Assembly (NCBI GenBank): GCA_014529385.2
Contig: CM043959.1
Span: forward strand, 88,761,529-88,825,528
Source of the DNA: Adiantum capillus-veneris
Lineage: Eukaryota > Streptophyta > Polypodiopsida > Polypodiales > Pteridaceae
DNA length: 64,000 bases
Direction: 5' to 3'
In this document: piece by piece, positions 11,248 to 22,127 of the stretch
Position numbering within the stretch: position 1 is the first letter of the stretch
How the letters are laid out: every line of letters starts with the position of its first letter
Program-made: the position numbers and the translations under genes
The notes under the pieces: generated by a model
The model's input: only the letters and a program-made list of their open reading frames with translations
Database searches by the model: none
What the model was told of the DNA's origin: nothing

Positions 11248-11910
11248 CATAATTTGATAAGGGGATCATGCAAATGCATCCCTAAAGCTTCATTGACGAC
11301 TCGATGATCAATCTGGTTTAGAATAGAAGCCTCGTAAGAGACATCCCACTTGCCCCAAGAAATGTAAGAAAACGTTACGTTGGATTCCTAAACGACTATT
11401 AGAAGCCCCAGGCTACTATGATGAAAATGATCAAATTTTGCGTAAACGTAAATTGTGTTCTTCCCTGTCACCTATAGATCCACGTGAGTCAAATCCGGTA
11501 ACTATAGAGCCGAATAAAGACCATGAGAAGGGAAAGATCAGAAAATACTACATACATGTTCCATAGCTAGTTTGCATACCAAAGCGAGAACGATTTGATC
11601 ACTTAGCATAGGAATAGGGAAGTCAAATGTAGCTTCATGCAGTTTATCCACAGAAATACAAACTCCTACACAACCTCCACCTACCACTGTAAATATCCAA
11701 AAAAACAAGAAGAATTAGCACCTCCCATTGTAAGTTCACCACCTAAAGCAACATTGCAAGTAAGATCATGGGAGAGTACCTTGCCACCCTTGCAACTTGA
11801 TGAAGGACCTAGGGTGGTGGAAAACTATTGGTCAAATTCTTCACCCATTACAACTTGGAACAAGTAGTTTCAAAGAGTGACAACATCTTTGTAAAAATTA
11901 TAATCTACCT
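11248..11910 (+). pseudogene. Decayed 3' ORF sequence after the second protease-like domain
   Basis: Short pieces such as a KRYVGFLND segment and the 76-codon frame at 11637-11867 (PPIVSSPPKATLQVRSWES) are present without a recognisable domain. The stretch ends just before a polypurine run. I see it as the eroded end of the coding part. Confidence 0.35.
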
Positions 11911-11940
11911 AAGGAAGGGGAGAGTGTTTACTGACATCCA
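11911..11940 (+). promoter_or_regulatory. Polypurine tract followed by TG, possible internal LTR start
   Basis: AAGGAAGGGGAGAG is followed directly by TGTTTACTGACATCC. The true 3' LTR at 14513 is likewise preceded by GGAAGGGAGGCA and starts TGTTCACTTAGAATGTCATCC. TATATATATATCCC about 80 bp downstream (12006) could be a TATA box of an LTR. No matching LTR end was found, so this is a candidate only. Confidence 0.4.
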
Positions 11941-12180
11941 TCATTTGCTTGCTTCCCTCTTAACCTTCCTCGCTAACCTCTTAACCTTCTAATCTTAGGG
12001 AATGTATATATATATCCCTATACTTAAACCAAAAAAAAAAGAGTAAAAGAGCAAGAGCTACCAAACAAAAAACTTGGAACCAACAATATCTGGTCCATAA
12101 ACCAAAACTCATAGTGACATATCACACACAATGACACAACCCTTATGATATCTGCAAACTAACCACAATCTATATGTGTG

Positions 12181-12720
12181 TATAGATATGGCTAGTACAC
12201 CAGAGTCATCCACTCCTACCTTGGGTAAGTCCTTCTTTACTTTTCTCAAGTGTTTCACATGTTCTACCATGTACTTACCTCTGAATGGGATTTGGTAGAT
12301 ACACTAGCGAGTGAGAAAAATTTTGAGGAATTATAATTTTTGATATGTCTCTTGACCATAACTGATCCCTACTTAGTAGGAAACGTCTCTTCGAGTGCAC
12401 AAACTTATCCTTTTGAGAAAGATGAATATCCATGCCTAGTGACCTTCTTAGTGAACCTATGTGCATCTGATGATGAGGAAGATTTACATGATTTCACGTT
12501 TCGAGTGCACAAGCTTATCCTTTTGAGCAAGATGAATATTATGCCTAGTGATCTTCTTAGTGAACCATGTGCATTTGATGATGAGGAATATTTACATGAT
12601 TTCACGGATGGGACACGTGGTCTCACTGAGGATGACTTTATTTATCTTGATGATGATGAGGATAGAGGTTTAGACTTAGAACTACAAGCCCATCTATACA
12701 ATATCATGTTCCCTTGACCC
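12181..12720 (+). pseudogene. Acidic ORF with internal duplication in the 3' part of the gypsy element
   Basis: The 125-codon frame at 12340-12717 is rich in Asp and Glu (DDEEDLHDFT, TEDDFIYLDDDEDRG). The unit at 12391-12500 is repeated at 12501-12608 with 110-bp offset, small indels and substitutions, so the frame alternates between copies. No known domain. Tat/Athila-type elements often carry a poorly conserved ORF after integrase, which this may represent. Confidence 0.35.
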
Positions 12721-14498
12721 TATAGGGGGGTCAAATAGATAGGTCAAGGCTCTTTATGTTGTTTTGATTCTGCTCAATAGACCAGTGCCTCTTCCCACTG
12801 ATGTGCCTCCTAGAGGTATTTCCTAATGTTTTCTAGTGTGTACAGTAACGTATTACAATAGTTGGGCTTCTAAACACCAGGCAATCTTTTTCAAGTCCAC
12901 TCATTGAATTGAGCACGATGGCTAGTACAAATAGGTGTTTCTTTTCCATTACCATTGCTTGTTGTCTTTTCTAGCATCCATGTTTGTCTACTTTAATTGT
13001 GATTGGTAGAAAAATGTTTAACACATTTGCTTAGTATTAGACATTAGATTTGATATAATTTTATGTCATAGTCTCTTGTCTAGGTTTATTAATCATGAAT
13101 TCTGGCTTAGCTAGTTTTACCAAGGTAGACCGCTAGGAGATCTTCTCTTAATGTTGTAAGAGATGCCTTTCTAGTTTTCAATGGTTACTTAGGCTCTTAA
13201 TCTGATACTATGAAGCATTGCGTACAATATGCTAGTGCTTTCAATTGGACTTAATTCCTCTTTACCTTTAGCTTAAGTATTATAAAGGAAGTTTGACTAT
13301 TGTGGTGAGCTTGGGAAAGGTAACATTGTCAAAATGACCCTCCAAGCTACAAAATTGAAATGCAATCAAAGAAAAAAAAAAAAAAAAAACGAAAGTGCCA
13401 AAAATGTAAAATCTTAAGTTGAAAGAGAAATCTCGGCTTGAGTTGGTACTACACTCACATATATTGCCTATGGTACTAGAGCCCTAGAGGTTCCGAGTGT
13501 GGGCACTTTTCCTTGAGAAGAAAAAAGCCCTAGGCATAAAATAGGCACACATGTCAAATGACTTTGAATCAATGTGTAAAAGAAAAGAAAAGAAAAAAAG
13601 AGAGAGCCCAAAAGATCAATTAAGTCTTTCTGTGGAAACAAAGCATACATCATAAACACTTTGGGGGGTCAAACAAAAGAACAATTGAGACGATGATTTC
13701 ATGTGCGATTTCATTTATTGTATCTTAATTAGATGGTCTTTTAGGTATAGCCTCTAGTTATCCCTGAGACATTAAACAACTTAATTGGCTATAACACCAT
13801 GTTAAGAGTTTGAGACTTTAGAGCCAATTTGGGAATCACCAATGTCTTGAAGATTTGGCCATATGGACGAATCTTGAATTGTGTTTTAAAACCAAAGCCT
13901 TCCGCAAGGTAGTACTTGAAAAGTTCTTTTGAACCATGTTCTCCAGTTTTTGGCTACGATTTGACCATAAGGTCAAATCTTAAGCTCTTTTTAATTGAAA
14001 ATTTTTCAAATTTACTAATATGGTGTTCGATAGAGAATTGAGAAGCTTTCCCATAATAGTAATAGTTGACCTTTAGTGCCTATTGACAGTTAAACTAACG
14101 ACCCTAGAATTTTTGATTCGTTGACCTTTACAACTGCTCATGAGTTCAATTATATTGCATTGTAATATTTATGACTCAAAAAATTATTAAGTATTTTGTT
14201 ACCAATCATTCTTTGTGCTTATTCACTGCATATGACTTTTACTTACCCATGTTCTTATGAGAATGCAGTTACTGTGCTATTTCTTGTTGATTTTGCAGTG
14301 TTCAAGTGAAGATCAAGATTACACTCTAGCTGGGGACAAGTGCAGCTTCTTGTAGTGTTAAACTTCTTGATTGAGGGCACGTCCATGGGCCACTACTCTC
14401 ATCAAGATGTTTAACTACTACAAGACCCATATGAGTGGATCCATGGTGTTCTTGTTTCTCAGACATACCTTCCTAAATTTTGAGGACAGAATTTACAT
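12721..14498 (+). other. Long 3' non-coding region of the gypsy element
   Basis: There is no open frame of note. The sequence is AT-rich and has an A-run near 13372-13389 and a stretch GCTGGGGACAAGTGCAG near 14331. This resembles the long untranslated 3' region of Tat/Athila elements. Nothing else is identifiable. Confidence 0.5.
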
Positions 14499-14512
14499 CA
14501 GGAAGGGAGGCA
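14499..14512 (+). promoter_or_regulatory. Polypurine tract preceding the 3' LTR
   Basis: GGAAGGGAGGCA sits immediately before the TG that opens the 3' LTR. In this family it primes plus-strand DNA synthesis. Its position fixes the LTR boundary. Confidence 0.7.
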
Positions 14513-14745
14513 TGTTCACTTAGAATGTCATCCTTATTATTATTATTTGTATTCAGTTATAGGCCGGGCTTGTCGGTCCTGTAGGTCTATAGTCTAGGGC
14601 AGGTGATCATTGATGAGAGGCACACAAGAATGTGGACGCCCATATGGGGATAGACCCAACCCATAGATAAGGTTCTACAACTAGTCTTTGGATTCATTCT
14701 AAACGTATGAAGTTTTCTCTTGACTTATCTTCTTCCTTTGTTTGT

Positions 14746-14828
<83 letters not shown>

Positions 14829-15046
14829 CGTAGGCGATTGAGAAACGGGAGTTCGGAGGCAATGAGGAGGGTCAACAACGCAATGACTTCTTCCTCTAGA
14901 CGTGCACACGGATTCCTTCAACGGCAGTAGCGTAGGAGGTGAGTGACACACCCATGTGCAGTCATAGAGCCTGCATGTATGTGCAAGTTGTGTGCTCATA
15001 GATCTGTGCCTCGCACATGGCATTTAGCAAGGCCCAGTAATTCACA
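14513..15046 (+). repeat. 3' LTR of the gypsy element with long GA tract
   Basis: The LTR runs from TGTTCACTT to ...TTCACA, about 534 bp, beginning TG and ending CA as expected. A GA microsatellite of roughly 80 bp occupies about 14748-14826. The right 350 bp match the 5' LTR remnant; the left part has no counterpart there. The first five bases after the LTR are GTCAA; I could not find a matching target-site duplication on the left. Confidence 0.75.
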
Positions 15047-16483
15047 GTCAATTTGTCATAGAAATCAGCCGTGTTGGGAGGGCTATATTGGGAGGCTCAT
15101 CGAGTTATCAGAGTAGGCATGCAGCTGGTCTTGATTGGAGGTCAACGAGACGAGGAGAGGAAGAGTTTCGGGGTCTGGTGGCCATAGAGAGGCTCAAGCT
15201 AGGGACCGGCTAGCTACGGTCGTGAATTGAGGGTCGCCCTTAATGTGGTGGGTCACCTCATGCGTAGCGCCACAAGGCAAACTCTCGAGCCAATTTGGCA
15301 ACATCCCAGGTTAGTGGTGTCAAAGGCAGTAGTGGGCAAGTAGCACACAAGGGTGGATCAAATTACAATTATCTATGGCTAAGTGCACGGATCAACATCC
15401 TACCTCTTTAACGAACCTACAACTTTTGCCTCCCTGTATTCTTCGTATGAAGAGCTATAGATTTAATATGCTATTACAAGCTTGTATTATTCATTGAATA
15501 TGGTGAAGATTATGACATTTTTTATTGCTTTCAATTCTTGAAAGTTGGGCCTTGCCCTTTTCTCATTTGCTATTAGACTCAGGGTTACTACCATTAATGG
15601 AATTCATTTGGTGTTATTTGTTTATTGTGCTATCACTCTCACCCCTCTTTTTGTGATTATTCAAGTATTCCAAACTCTAGCAGAACAAGAATAAACTACC
15701 TTGTTCCTTAACGTGTTATGGACTACAAGTTAACTATTTTGGTCATTTTGACCTCATCTTTCTAGCTACAATATGTGCTAATGCCAACGTTTACATTTTT
15801 GTTCATCAACCCGTGTCAAACCTGAACCTTTTTTTTTTTTTATGGTATATGCTAGGAGGTGCTTATTGACGAGATGAGGGGTTTATTTGTGCCCAATGTT
15901 ATTGAGTCAACAAAGCAAGCCTCTACATGTTCATTGAACCCAATATTGCACTCAATACTCCTAATTCCTAGAAGTAATTGTAGAGTTCAAGGAGGAGGAG
16001 TGTTTCTAGCATTGTGATTTTGGGCCTACTAGATTACATAAATAGTGGTCCTACTTCCTACTGGGTCTATGTTGGTTCTATTAATTAATTATCTCTTTAG
16101 ATTCCTAAGGAATCTACGAAATCCGCAAATTGAAAAGAAAAGTCTCCGTTCTTGTCGCCATCATCACCCCCCACACATCCATCCCATTCCTTTCTCTCCA
16201 CGGTTGCTCTCAAGCCGCTGGCTTGGCTCAATGCTCAAGGCTCATCCTTTGCATGTTTAAAGGTAAAATGCCACACCACATCAACACAAACCCCCCTGCT
16301 AAGACCGGACGCCATGGAGATCTCAGCGCTCACCTGGCCTGCTCGCGAGCATCACATGGACAGAAAGAACCTCTGCTTCATCCACTACAAAAATCTCGCT
16401 TTGCCTGCCATGGCTCGCGAAAGACAATCAGCAAGACCTCCAGCTCATTGTCGTGGCGGCAAGCGTATGAGCATGTTGGCTTG
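15047..16483. other. Intergenic, no gene recognised
   Basis: The sequence is AT-rich from 15360 on, with no domain-bearing frame in either strand. Short frames near 16045-16500 overlap each other in different frames and show no motif. Confidence 0.5.
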
Positions 16484-16515
16484 TGTGTGTGTGTGTGTGT
16501 TTTGGAAGTAGGGCA

Positions 16516-16564
<49 letters not shown>

Positions 16565-16599
16565 TGCTGCCCTACTTCCAAAACACACACACACACATA
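16484..16599. repeat. Perfect hairpin of GT/CA arms around a GA microsatellite
   Basis: The left arm (about 16486-16518) is a GT run followed by TTTTGGAAGTAGGGCAGCA. The right arm (16565-16597) is its exact reverse complement, ending in CA repeats. The loop is about 46 bp, nearly all GA. Frames reading through it give Arg-Glu or Ser-Leu repeats and are not genes. Confidence 0.9.
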
Positions 16600-17774
16600 C
16601 ACGGGATAGTTGTTGCCCTTCCCTAGCAATGGCTGTGTCTGCAGATTCCTGCCCCTTCTCTTGATCCCAAGGCACACTATACCTGTTGTGGCCAGCAAAT
16701 TAATGCGATCATCAATCTTGGTCTGCAAGATGACACGCACACCTTCCTTATTCTGCATAACCACCTCACATCTCCCCACAACGTCTACGCCTCTTGGTCG
16801 CAGACGAGGCTCAACACCGTTCACCTCGTTTTAAACCACTACCTCACTCAACACGAAAATTGGTTTTCGTCTGTCTCATCGCGCCTTCTACAACATGCTC
16901 GGACCTGCACGATGACAATCAATACAGAAATGATTTGCATGGTTTAGCTTTCTCTCCCTCCTCCACATGTTGTCCCCCTCTCCTTTTCCCCCAAACCATA
17001 CAAAGCATCAAGCGAGATTCCATCTAATGAGACTCATTTTGCAAATTGAGCGGACCTATTTAGATTACATTAGTTGGCTTCCATTATTTTTGTGACTAGT
17101 TTAATTGTTCTTGATCATCTTTGCCAATAAAGTAGCAACTCCTTCTAGTCTTATGGAAGTAAAAGGTAATACTTTGCTGCCCACTCCAATTAGCTATGTT
17201 TGGAACCGGGTATGTTCTTTGTGTCTGTCTCTTAGATTATTTCCTAATTTCTACGAGAAACAATAATTTTCAGACATCGCGGAGGTTGGAAAAAAGAAAA
17301 AGAAAAAAAGATGAGCAACGCAAATTTTGCTTTTTCTCTACGCAATGAGAAAGAGAGAGAATGCTTTTGCTTTCAAGTCTTGACACTCCAAGTCAAGAAT
17401 CAACAGCGAAAGCACCAAATTTACTATGGTAGTCAAGTGTGAGTACTTGTTAATTTGCATGACAAGGATGTGCATGTCCCTTGCAAGTTTGCAACCTATT
17501 TGATGATATTCTGACCGTTCCAATGTGGTTAAGAATAAGTTTCTACACAAGCAAGATGCCCAAGATTGTTAGAAGCCGTTTCTTAATGCCTTTCACATTT
17601 ATTCTAAATGAGTTTAGCACTTTCATGGCATCAAGAAAAACCCCGGGTTGTGTTTTGAAAGTTAGGTTTGTTGGCCACAAACCATGGGAAGAGATAGAGC
17701 TCCTTTTCCACAAATTAAAAAACTCTTTAGTGCTCTAATTTTAGACTAAACAAGAGACAATTTTGACACTAGCT
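16600..17774. other. Intergenic, no gene recognised
   Basis: Short frames at 16610-17027 and 17338-17738 have no recognisable motif and overlap on both strands. I see nothing else that can be named. Confidence 0.45.
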
Positions 17775-18030
17775 TGGCATCCTTGAAATAAGCACCCTCC
17801 ATAAGGTGATTGCCATTTTGGCATATTATGATTACCATTTTTCTCCTTGCACTTTTAATGTTTTTCAAACAGGCAGCCCACATAAGGTGATTGCCATTTT
17901 GGAACAACGTGATTGCCATTTTGCTCCTAATTGCACTTTTAAGTTTGGCATCCTTGAAATAAGCACCCTCTATAAGGTGAATTTCCATTTTGGCACACGG
18001 TGATTGCCATTTTGATCTTTGAAATTTTAA
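17775..18030. repeat. Minisatellite built on TGATTGCCATTTTG
   Basis: TGATTGCCATTTTGG and close variants recur about six times. Longer blocks around them are repeated too: GGCATCCTTGAAATAAGCACCCTC occurs at about 17775 and 17947. The spacing suggests degenerate units of about 85 bp. No coding potential. Confidence 0.75.
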
Positions 18031-18071
18031 TGCATATTTGCTCTCTATCTTTAGAGACACGCTCAATCTAT

Positions 18072-19600
18072 TATTATTTTTTATTTTTTGGCAAAACTCA
18101 CAATGGTGAGTGGATTATACTCGCTTATCCAAAAAATTACAAAATTAAATCACGCTAATCATGCTCGTACTTGAGCCATGACGACTCACAGATAGATACA
18201 TCATATGACAGGGGGCAAAATCTAACAATTTATATACCAATTAGAAGCGCTTTATTCTTGAACATCTCCCACCCAGGAAGAGATCATTCCTGAGGAAACC
18301 TACCTTCCAAGTCTTTTGAGCCCATTTGCAAATATTCCCTGCAAGGCCATAAATCATCGTGCACTCCTTAAATAAGTGAGGGAGATCCTCACTAGCCGTT
18401 CTGTATTGCAAGCATCTGAGTCTGGACCAATTCCTCTAGCTAGCACCTTCACATCAATAGGTAGAGCTTCCCAAAAGGACCTTCCATAGAAAGACCTTCA
18501 TCCTAAGTGGTCATGGTGGTCACCAAATGTTCTTCACGATTGTTAACCATCTTGATTCTAGCCATTTCTTGCCCCGTTGCTTCTTAAGGGGGAAATACCA
18601 ATTCGACGAGGCCATGTGGGTGTTGTACACGTCTTTGGTATGATGTTCAAGGAAATGTCTATTCATGGGCCATCTCCAGGATTTCCACTTGAAACTAGTG
18701 TCATAGGCAGGTAGCCAATATTTGTCTAATCATTGTAAAGCTCTATTGAATAGTAGCCTTTCAATCCCGCTAAGGCGGAATTGGAAGGCGAGATGGTATA
18801 TACGCTCTAGCTACTAGTGTTGTCTCAAATCTGGCCCAAATGTCATAGACCTTTCAAGCTATTTCCCTCCAGAATGGATTCAAAAGGATGCTTCCCACCT
18901 TAGACAGCCAAGGGGACCAGTGGGTAGAAGATTGTGAAAGTATCTAGTTATCTCATTCCATTACAAGGCCTCTGTTGCTTTGTTGCATTTCCAAACTAAC
19001 TCGCTTATTATACCCCCCAATTTCAAGAAAGACCATCAAGGGGCAAGCAACTTGTCATGTAACTCAAGCCCTTTCCATTGGTCACCTTGCGAGCATAGTT
19101 TGGCATTGTCCATCATGACTTTTACCATTTTAGCCCATACCTAGTCTTGCTTCGTGATCGTTATTACCACAAACTTGGCACATTGAGCCTCTGCGCGCAT
19201 GAGCACTAGGGTGAAGGATCTTGATCCCGCCCTACTCTATAGGTCTCACAATGGAATCCCACCCTGTCCACTGCCAAGGCATCAAGTCTTTAGTGTTGTT
19301 TTTCCATAAGAATCTTTTCATTTGTTTCAAGAACTCTTTCTAGTTGCATTTGGCTAACTTTAGAGCAACAACCCGTTAAAGGCTACGTAAGGGAGCATAA
19401 ATGAATTGATCACTTTTACTCTACTCAGAAAAGGAAGAGGCATATACTGACACCTGCTCATCTTTCTCCTTACCTTATCCAAAATCCATAAGAATCTTTG
19501 CTTATTGGTTACGTCCATCCCAAAGGGCCCCCCAAGTATCGGAATATCTTCCCTTTTGACACTACTTTTTCTGAGATTGGGGAGACCTAATAGGACACTG
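18072..19600 (-). mobile_element. 5'-truncated LINE fragment, same family as the LINE at 22-27 kb
   Basis: Minus-strand translation in shifting frames matches the plus-strand LINE segment by segment. A PILGGPFGMDV and KMSRCQYMPLPF region lies near 19420-19550, a FLWKNNTKDLMPWQW region near 19290, and the zf-RVT-like SEDLPHLFKEC with GLAGNICKWAQKTW near 18290-18400. It ends at an A-rich tail (18072-18090 on this strand) after a CTCAC...GTGAG palindrome that the other copy shares. Many stops and frameshifts; a dead copy. Only the C-terminal half of the ORF2 is present, the usual result of incomplete reverse transcription. Confidence 0.75.
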
Positions 19601-19982
19601 ATTAAGAATAACCGCGTCAGCTATTTCTCGTCAACATACCCTATTTTTCATGTTTGTTATTGAAATACACGAGGAAAAAACTCTCGGATTATCAGTCGAG
19701 AAATTAGTGTTTCCCACAGAAGTGTGCATCTTGCAAGTTTTGTTACAGACCGAAACATCCTCTCGTTTTCCTGTAAGAATATGGACGGGACAAAAAAGAA
19801 AAAAGGAATCAATTAGCTACATCATGTTCCTTCAAGAGGCCATAATCCAATCTAAGGAAGACAATTTTCTATCAACAAAGAACAGAATCTTTAAAATTGA
19901 AAGCTTCAACCATATCATGAGCTCATCACGCATGGTGCAGATGAACTTTCACACCCCAACTACTTGCTCATGCCAAAAGTTG
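19601..19982. other. Intergenic, no gene recognised
   Basis: A 156-codon plus-strand frame at 19650-20120 crosses into the foldback unit and shows no domain. I regard it as chance. Confidence 0.4.
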
Positions 19983-20110
19983 GTGCTTGCACAGGAAGCT
20001 TTCGATAGCTTCCCACAATTATTCCCACACTGTGAGTTACAACAACTTCATGAGGTTCTGCGGGCGAGCACCACACACCTAGCTAGGTGTGGTTGGGAGG
20101 AAGGGGGTTA
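19983..20110. repeat. Foldback element unit 1 (partial)
   Basis: It starts GGAAGCTTTCGATAGCTTCCC, continues through a CCACACTGTGAGTTAC segment and reaches CACACCTAGCTAGGTGTGG. The same order of blocks is found in inverted orientation at 21125-21340, so this is one half of a foldback unit. Its mirrored half is disrupted. Confidence 0.7.
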
Positions 20111-20159
20111 CCGGCCCTAGTAGGGGGGGCGGAAGCCCCCACAAGAAGTTTTGGAGAAA

Positions 20160-20345
20160 TTCTCACAATAATTCCCACATTGTGACTTACATCAACATCA
20201 TGAGCTTCTGTGAGGGAGGCACAACATACCTAGCTAGGTACGATTAGGGGCAGGCGGGGCCGGCGGTCGCCTGCCCCCAATCGTACCTAGCTAGGTATGC
20301 GGTGCCTCCCGAGCAAAAGCTCATGATGTTATGCATTGTATGAAA
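20160..20345. repeat. Foldback element unit 2, near-perfect hairpin
   Basis: The inner arms 20225-20256 and 20268-20299 are 32 bp each with one mismatch around an 11-bp GC-rich loop. Each contains TACCTAGCTAGGTA. Pairing continues outward with small bulges: GGAGGCAC and ACATCATGAGCTTCTG on the left answer GTGCCTCCC and AAAGCTCATGATGT on the right. The whole is a hairpin of roughly 140 bp. It has no coding capacity. It looks like a small foldback or MITE-type element. Confidence 0.85.
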
Positions 20346-20397
20346 AACACTGAAAAAGACTCCGTTTTCCTACATGAGAAAATTTCTAAATCTTCTT

Positions 20398-20500
20398 GTG
20401 CCCCTGGCCCCAACCGCACCTAGCTAGGTGTGCAGTGTCGAGCTTGCAGAAGCTTATGATGTTGAACACTATGGGAAAAACCGGAGAAAGAGGATCTCCT
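20398..20500. repeat. Foldback element unit 3, inverted partner of 21125-21215
   Basis: The block with CACCTAGCTAGGTGTGCAGTG, CGAGCTTGCAGAAG and GTTGAACACTATGGG is the reverse complement, with a few changes, of the left half of unit 4 (CCCACAGTGTTCAACG, GCAAGCTCGGCACTGTG, CACCTAGCTAGGTATG). The two lie about 640 bp apart and form a nested inverted pair. Confidence 0.75.
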
Positions 20501-21054
20501 TCCCAAAAGGGATGCCGTCTCAATTGTTTGCAACGTAGCATTGCCACAAAACTCAATGCTATGCATCTACACCACCACTTATAACAAGACGACTTCATGA
20601 TTCTAGCACATTATTGAAAGTCCTTAAAAGCTTTCACAACAAGGAATGCGAGGAGAAGGTTTATGTCTATTAATGCTAACAGCAGGTGGGATGGATTAAG
20701 TAACTTTTCAGGGGACCCAACCGTAATTGTTAGAACAATTTCAATGCCAAATGGTGCCAATGAAGCACAACAATATTGGGCTCCAACAAGGAAACGGTTG
20801 AACAATCAATTCTCTGAGATGGCATTTGTATCTAGCAAAACAACTCATTTATACCGTTGATTAAGCAGAACAAGAAAGAGAGTTTTTTCTTTTGCTCACT
20901 CTGAACCAAATACGTACCAGAATCTAATTAAGAAATATCTAATTAAGAAATGGTGCTTGGAAGATATGTGCTTAAAACCCATAAGTTACATGGAGAGAGA
21001 AACTTATTGAGAGAGAAACTTATAAATGAGACTTGCAAGGCCATCGAGGACGTA
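20501..21054. other. Spacer between foldback units, no gene recognised
   Basis: Short frames only. A near-duplicate of about 18 bp (TCTAATTAAGAAAT) and a GAGAGAAACTTAT duplication at 20994-21023 are present. Confidence 0.4.
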
Positions 21055-21340
21055 CCACAGGAAGCTTTCGATGGCTTCCCACAATTATTCCCACATTGTG
21101 AATTACGACAACATCATGCGGTTCCCCGGTTTTTCCCACAGTGTTCAACGTCGTAAGGTTTTGCAAGCTCGGCACTGTGCACCTAGCTAGGTATGCTTGG
21201 GGGTAGGGGGTTGTCGCCCCGGGAGCCGGCAACCTCCTGCCCCCAACTGCACTTAGCTGGGTGTGCGATGCTCGCCCGCAGAAGCTCATGATGTTGTCGT
21301 AATTCACAATGTGGGAAGCTATCGAAAGCTCTCGTGCAGG
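21055..21340. repeat. Foldback element unit 4, complete inverted arms
   Basis: The left arm (21061-21120) carries AAGCTTTCGATGGCTTCCC and TTGTGAATTACGACAACATC. The right arm (21281-21333) is the reverse complement apart from a 12-bp duplicated ATTATTCCCACA block in the left arm. The centre is a second stem: GGGGGTAGGGGGTTGTCGCC pairs with the GGCAACCTCCTGCCCCC stretch. Confidence 0.8.
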
Positions 21341-21370
21341 ACACGCGCAGGCGCTGTTTCTTGCCACCCT

Positions 21371-21424
21371 TGTGTGTGTGTGTGTGTGTGTGAGTGAGAG
21401 AGAGAGAGAGAGAGAGCGAGAGAG
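21371..21424. repeat. GT/GA compound microsatellite
   Basis: A run of GT units followed by GA units (GTGTGTGTGTGTGAGTGAGAGAGAGAGAG), just beyond foldback unit 4. Confidence 0.9.
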
Positions 21425-22127
21425 CTCAGAGGTGTTAATAAGCAACGTCTTGTCACTAAATGAGCAATATTATTAAGCGAGAGATTAAAAGTTAACTAAG
21501 GTTAAAAAGGAGCCTAAGAGAAAGAAGCCTTAGAGAAGTGTTGACAGAGCTATGGTGTAGGAGCGACATAGAGAACAGAGGAATGCAGCAACAGAGGTAT
21601 GGTGTAGGAGCGACAGAGCGGTGTAGGTGGAGCATATGAGCGCACAGCTCGCACCCAGTCAGGACCCACCTTTGCCCTCAGCTTTGAGCCAGGGACCAAC
21701 ACGGCTCCCGTACAACCGTTTTGCAACCCGCTACGACCCACCAACAGAGAGGAACGCCCTCAGCACATAGGCTTTCGGCTTGGTGCTACCTTGCTAGAAT
21801 CTCTGGGGTGTCGAAAGGTTTGTATCAACTACATCTTCAAAAGACAGAAGGCACAGCCATCGCCATCTGCGTGTGCTGGGCTCACAGTTAATATCGCGTT
21901 TGCATAAAGTAAATAATCGCTTTGCTCAGCACGTAATAATCGTCACACAAGTAATCGCTTAGTGCATACGTTAATTATCGTTGGCAACTTGTTAATTATC
22001 ACCCTACCACTTGGAGACCTCCCTTTTGCATTGTACCCCTCTCACACCATAGCCTTAGAGCCTGTAGTTTGCGGTTGGCCCAATTGTGCTATTGAGCCAT
22101 TGATAAGTTGCTAAAGGTTCTTTGCTA
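21425..22127 (+). other. Likely 5' untranslated region of the plus-strand LINE, boundary unknown
   Basis: No gene is seen. A segment near 21551-21626 repeats GGTGTAGGAGCGACA twice. Sequence leads directly into the LINE ORF1, so it is probably part of the LINE 5' region, but I cannot place the element's left end. Confidence 0.4.

Larger units (their letters stand above)
1493..15046 (+). mobile_element. Ty3/gypsy LTR retrotransposon (Tat/Athila-like layout), degenerate
   Basis: The element has an LTR remnant at its left, a primer-binding site matching the 3' end of plant tRNA-Asp, gag with CCHC-like knuckles, protease, RT, RNase H and integrase in that order, a further ORF region after integrase, a long non-coding 3' part, a polypurine tract and a 3' LTR. 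About 13.5 kb, the tRNA-Asp primer and the long 3' region fit the Tat/Athila side of plant gypsy elements. The RT, RNase H and integrase order is the gypsy order. Every domain carries frameshifts or stops, so it cannot be autonomous. Lineage assignment is inferred from layout, not from a tree. Confidence 0.75.

Noticed and set aside
14694..15023. Frames of Ser-Leu or Arg-Glu repeats over the GA tract of the 3' LTR, also at 16378-16609
   Set aside because: A dinucleotide microsatellite gives such frames in several readings; these are by-products.
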